This document shows, one piece after another, positions 61,984 to 64,000 of a stretch of 64,000 nt of DNA. The position numbers were made by a program, and so were the translations under genes. The stretch lies in NCBI RefSeq assembly GCF_052180275.1, contig NZ_CP197465.1, forward strand, positions 6,696,001 through 6,760,000, given 5' to 3'. The stretch comes from Kumtagia sp052180275 (GTDB lineage: Bacteria; Pseudomonadota; Alphaproteobacteria; Rhizobiales; Rhizobiaceae). Position 1 is the stretch's first letter; each line of letters opens with the position of its first letter. A model generated the notes under the pieces. That model ran no database searches. It saw nothing but the letters and a program-made list of their open reading frames with translations, and was not told the DNA's origin.

Positions 61984-62286
61984 TCGTCAGTTCTCCATCG
62001 GCGTCCATAGCAAGATTTTGAATCATAGCACGGACTTCGATTTTCTGCTGTCGGAATAGGACCGGCCGGCCATCTTTCCCCAGCCGCGCACCTCGTCATA
62101 GCATCATAAATTAAATATAGCATATTGCATAAAGTTGAGACTTGGCACAGATTAGCGCAGTTCCGCCATGGGTGAGCGGGTCGGGCCGCATGCCGGCCGA
62201 CCCTCAATCGCCCGGCACCGGACCCGATGACGGTCCGACAGCCCTGCCCGACGGCGATACGTCGCCACCCATCGAAGGATCGATCA
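61984..62286. promoter_or_regulatory. mntR-importer divergent promoter region
   Basis: 303 bases, unusually AT-rich in its centre. AAATATAGCATATTGCATAA at about 62114-62133 is an imperfect dyad (TATAGCA / TGCATA) of the kind bound by MntR. It is about 155 bases before the importer ATG. No gene is seen in this gap. Confidence 0.45.
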
Positions 62287-63201
62287 ATGATGCGCCGCCG
62301 TATGCTCCTTGCCGCCATTCTGGCCTTGCCCATGCTGGTGGCCTGCTCGCCGGCCGAAGAGGGAAAGGCCGAGGATCGAAGCGAGAAGATGCTGGTGGCG
62401 ACCACCTTCACCGTCATCGCCGACATTGCCCGCAACGTCGCCGGCGACGCCGCCATGGTCGCCTCGATCACCAAGCCCGGCGCCGAGATCCACAACTACC
62501 AGCCGACCCCGGGCGACCTGATCGCCGCGCAGAAGGCGGATCTGATCCTGTGGAACGGTCTCAATCTTGAACTCTGGTTCGAGAAATTCTTCGGCAACCT
62601 GAAGGATGTGCCGAGCGCAGTGGTCTCCGAAGGCATCGAGCCGATGGGCATTTCCGAGGGTCCCTACACGGGCAAGCCCAATCCGCATGCCTGGATGTCG
62701 CCGGAGGGGGCCGTGCTCTATGTCGAGAACATCCGCAAAGCCTTCGCCGAGCGCGATCCCGAGAACGCCGAAACCTATGCGGCGAACGCCAAGGCCTATG
62801 CCGAGAAGATCCGCGCGACGGTCGAGCCGTCGCGAAAAGTTCTCGCCGCGATCCCCGACGCGCGGCGCTGGCTGGTCACCAGCGAGGGCGCCTTCTCCTA
62901 TCTGGCGCGCGATTTCGGCCTCCGGGAACTCTATCTCTGGCCGATCAACGCCGACCAGCAGGGCACACCGCAACAGGTGCGCAAGGTGATCGACGCGGTG
63001 CGCGCCAACACCATTCCGGCGGTGTTTTCGGAGAGCACCGTCTCGCCGGCGCCGGCCGAGCAGGTGGCGCGCGAGACCGGCGCAAGATACGGCGGGGTGC
63101 TTTATGTCGACTCGCTCAGCGAGGCGGACGGCCCGGTGCCGACCTATCTCGACATGCTGCGCGTCACCTCCGAAACCATCGCCAAGGCGCTGTCGCAATG
63201 A
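62287..63201 (+). CDS. manganese/zinc ABC importer binding lipoprotein (cluster 9, MntA/SitA-like)
   Basis: A 304-aa protein from ATG 62287, behind AAGGATC. A lipoprotein signal with lipobox LVAC-S is at about 17-20. The cluster A-I fold has metal-ligand histidines in GAEIHNYQPTP and NPHAWMSPE. A glutamate is in VFSESTVSPAPAEQVARETG and an aspartate is in YVDSLSEADGP. E rather than H at the third ligand position is typical of manganese/iron proteins. It overlaps the ATPase gene by 4 bases. Confidence 0.93.
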   Translation: MMRRRMLLAAILALPMLVACSPAEEGKAEDRSEKMLVATTFTVIADIARNVAGDAAMVASITKPGAEIHNYQPTPGDLIAAQKADLILWNGLNLELWFEKFFGNLKDVPSAVVSEGIEPMGISEGPYTGKPNPHAWMSPEGAVLYVENIRKAFAERDPENAETYAANAKAYAEKIRATVEPSRKVLAAIPDARRWLVTSEGAFSYLARDFGLRELYLWPINADQQGTPQQVRKVIDAVRANTIPAVFSESTVSPAPAEQVARETGARYGGVLYVDSLSEADGPVPTYLDMLRVTSETIAKALSQ

Positions 63202-64000
63202 ATGCCGCCCCGACCAGCGCGCAGCGCACACAGGCCAACGATGCCGGCGGACTTGCCGTCGAGCATGTCACCGTCACCTACCGCAACGGCCACACGGCGC
63301 TGCGCGATGCCGGCTTTTCCATCCCGCGCGGCACCATCACCGCGCTGGTCGGCATCAACGGCAGCGGCAAGTCGACCTTGTTCAAGGCGATCATGGGTTT
63401 CGTGCCGCTGGCCACGGGGCGGGTGACGATCCTGGGTGAGCCGGCGGCACTGGCGCTCAGGAAAAACGCCGTCGCCTATGTGCCGCAGAGCGAGGACGTC
63501 GACTGGAACTTTCCGGTGCTGGTCGAGGACGTCGTCATGATGGGCCGCTATGGCCACATGAACTTTCTGCGCATGCAGCGGCCCGCCGACCGCGATGCGG
63601 TGGATGCCGCGCTGGCGCGCGTCGGCATGGCGGATTTCCGCAAACGCCAGATCGGCGAACTCTCCGGCGGCCAGAAGAAGCGCGTCTTTCTCGCCCGCGC
63701 GCTGGCGCAGGACGGAAAAATCATCCTGCTCGACGAACCCTTCACCGGCGTCGACGTGCGCACCGAGGAGGCGATCATCGCGCTCCTGCAGGCGCTGCGC
63801 GACGAGGGCCGGGTGATGCTGGTCTCCACCCACAATCTCGGCAGCGTGCCGCGCTTCTGCGACCGCGCCGTGCTCGTCAACCGCACGGTGCTCGCCGCCG
63901 GGCCGACGGCGCAAGTCTTCACCCACGCCAATCTCGAAAAGACCTTCGGCGGGGTCCTGCGCCAGTTCACGCTCGGCGGCGCCGAGCTGCACGACGACGC
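63198..64000 (+). CDS. manganese/zinc ABC importer ATPase (MntB/SitB-like), 3' end outside window
   Basis: 267 codons are visible from ATG 63198, overlapping the binding-protein stop. It has Walker A GINGSGKST, a Q-loop in YVPQSEDVDWNFPVLVEDVV (typical of the manganese/zinc branch), signature LSGGQKKR, Walker B IILLDEPFTGVD, and switch STHNLGS. The frame is still open at the window edge. Membrane subunit genes should follow. Confidence 0.93.
   Translation, partial: MNAAPTSAQRTQANDAGGLAVEHVTVTYRNGHTALRDAGFSIPRGTITALVGINGSGKSTLFKAIMGFVPLATGRVTILGEPAALALRKNAVAYVPQSEDVDWNFPVLVEDVVMMGRYGHMNFLRMQRPADRDAVDAALARVGMADFRKRQIGELSGGQKKRVFLARALAQDGKIILLDEPFTGVDVRTEEAIIALLQALRDEGRVMLVSTHNLGSVPRFCDRAVLVNRTVLAAGPTAQVFTHANLEKTFGGVLRQFTLGGAELHDD

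Overview
The window is GC-rich, densely packed DNA that reads like an alphaproteobacterium of the order Hyphomicrobiales (Mesorhizobium/Aminobacter/Phyllobacterium-like). This rests on codon use, many ATGA/TGATG gene overlaps, the abundance of solute uptake operons, a cbb3 oxidase cluster and an MntR-type manganese locus. The assignment is inference; no rRNA or tRNA gene was seen. The region is accessory or catabolic in character. It holds at least six import systems, each with its own regulator, separated by decayed gene fragments and insertion-sequence remnants.

Layout. 3-950: end of an ABC exporter. 1273-6877: a divergent pair of transcription units around an 18-bp palindrome, with nucleoside hydrolase, a 44-aa ORF and TetR leftward, and a 2-oxoglutarate oxygenase plus a polar-amino-acid-type ABC importer rightward. 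6881-7428: fragments of a TonB-dependent receptor and an enoyl-CoA hydratase. 7483-9582: FadB-like bifunctional enzyme. 9701-20162: a MocR regulator facing a seven-gene operon with HMG-CoA reductase first, HMG-CoA lyase last and a ribose-type ABC importer between them, including a permease fused to a lactonase-like beta-propeller. I read this as a mevalonate or mevalonolactone uptake-and-degradation operon. It is the most interesting system here.

20165-32220 is a rearranged catabolic patchwork: an IS630 fragment, an NTF2-like protein, orphan livHM next to a beheaded livK, a 2-hydroxyacid dehydrogenase, a truncated AraC joined to a truncated SDR, an alpha/beta hydrolase, and a LysR-linked two-component flavin monooxygenase set with SDRs. 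It ends in a hydantoinase relic. 32421-38517 is a LacI-controlled sugar or polyol operon, and 39653-43602 is a GntR-controlled second ribose-type importer with a zinc alcohol dehydrogenase.

43670-52502 is a cbb3 oxidase block bracketed by IS6 and IS3 relics. It carries ccoNOQP and ccoIS, but no ccoG or ccoH is present; a 72-aa membrane protein and a DUF2189 protein sit in their place, and an Rrf2 regulator is at the front. 52603-61371 is a GntR-linked TRAP transporter operon encoding an amidohydrolase, a PLP lyase, a deacylase, RidA and a DHDPS-like aldolase. This looks like a complete route for an acylated amino compound. 61528-64000 has mntR facing a manganese/zinc ABC importer that runs off the window.

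A recurring detail is a GC-rich hairpin immediately downstream of four of the solute-binding-protein genes, which may set the excess of binding protein over membrane components.
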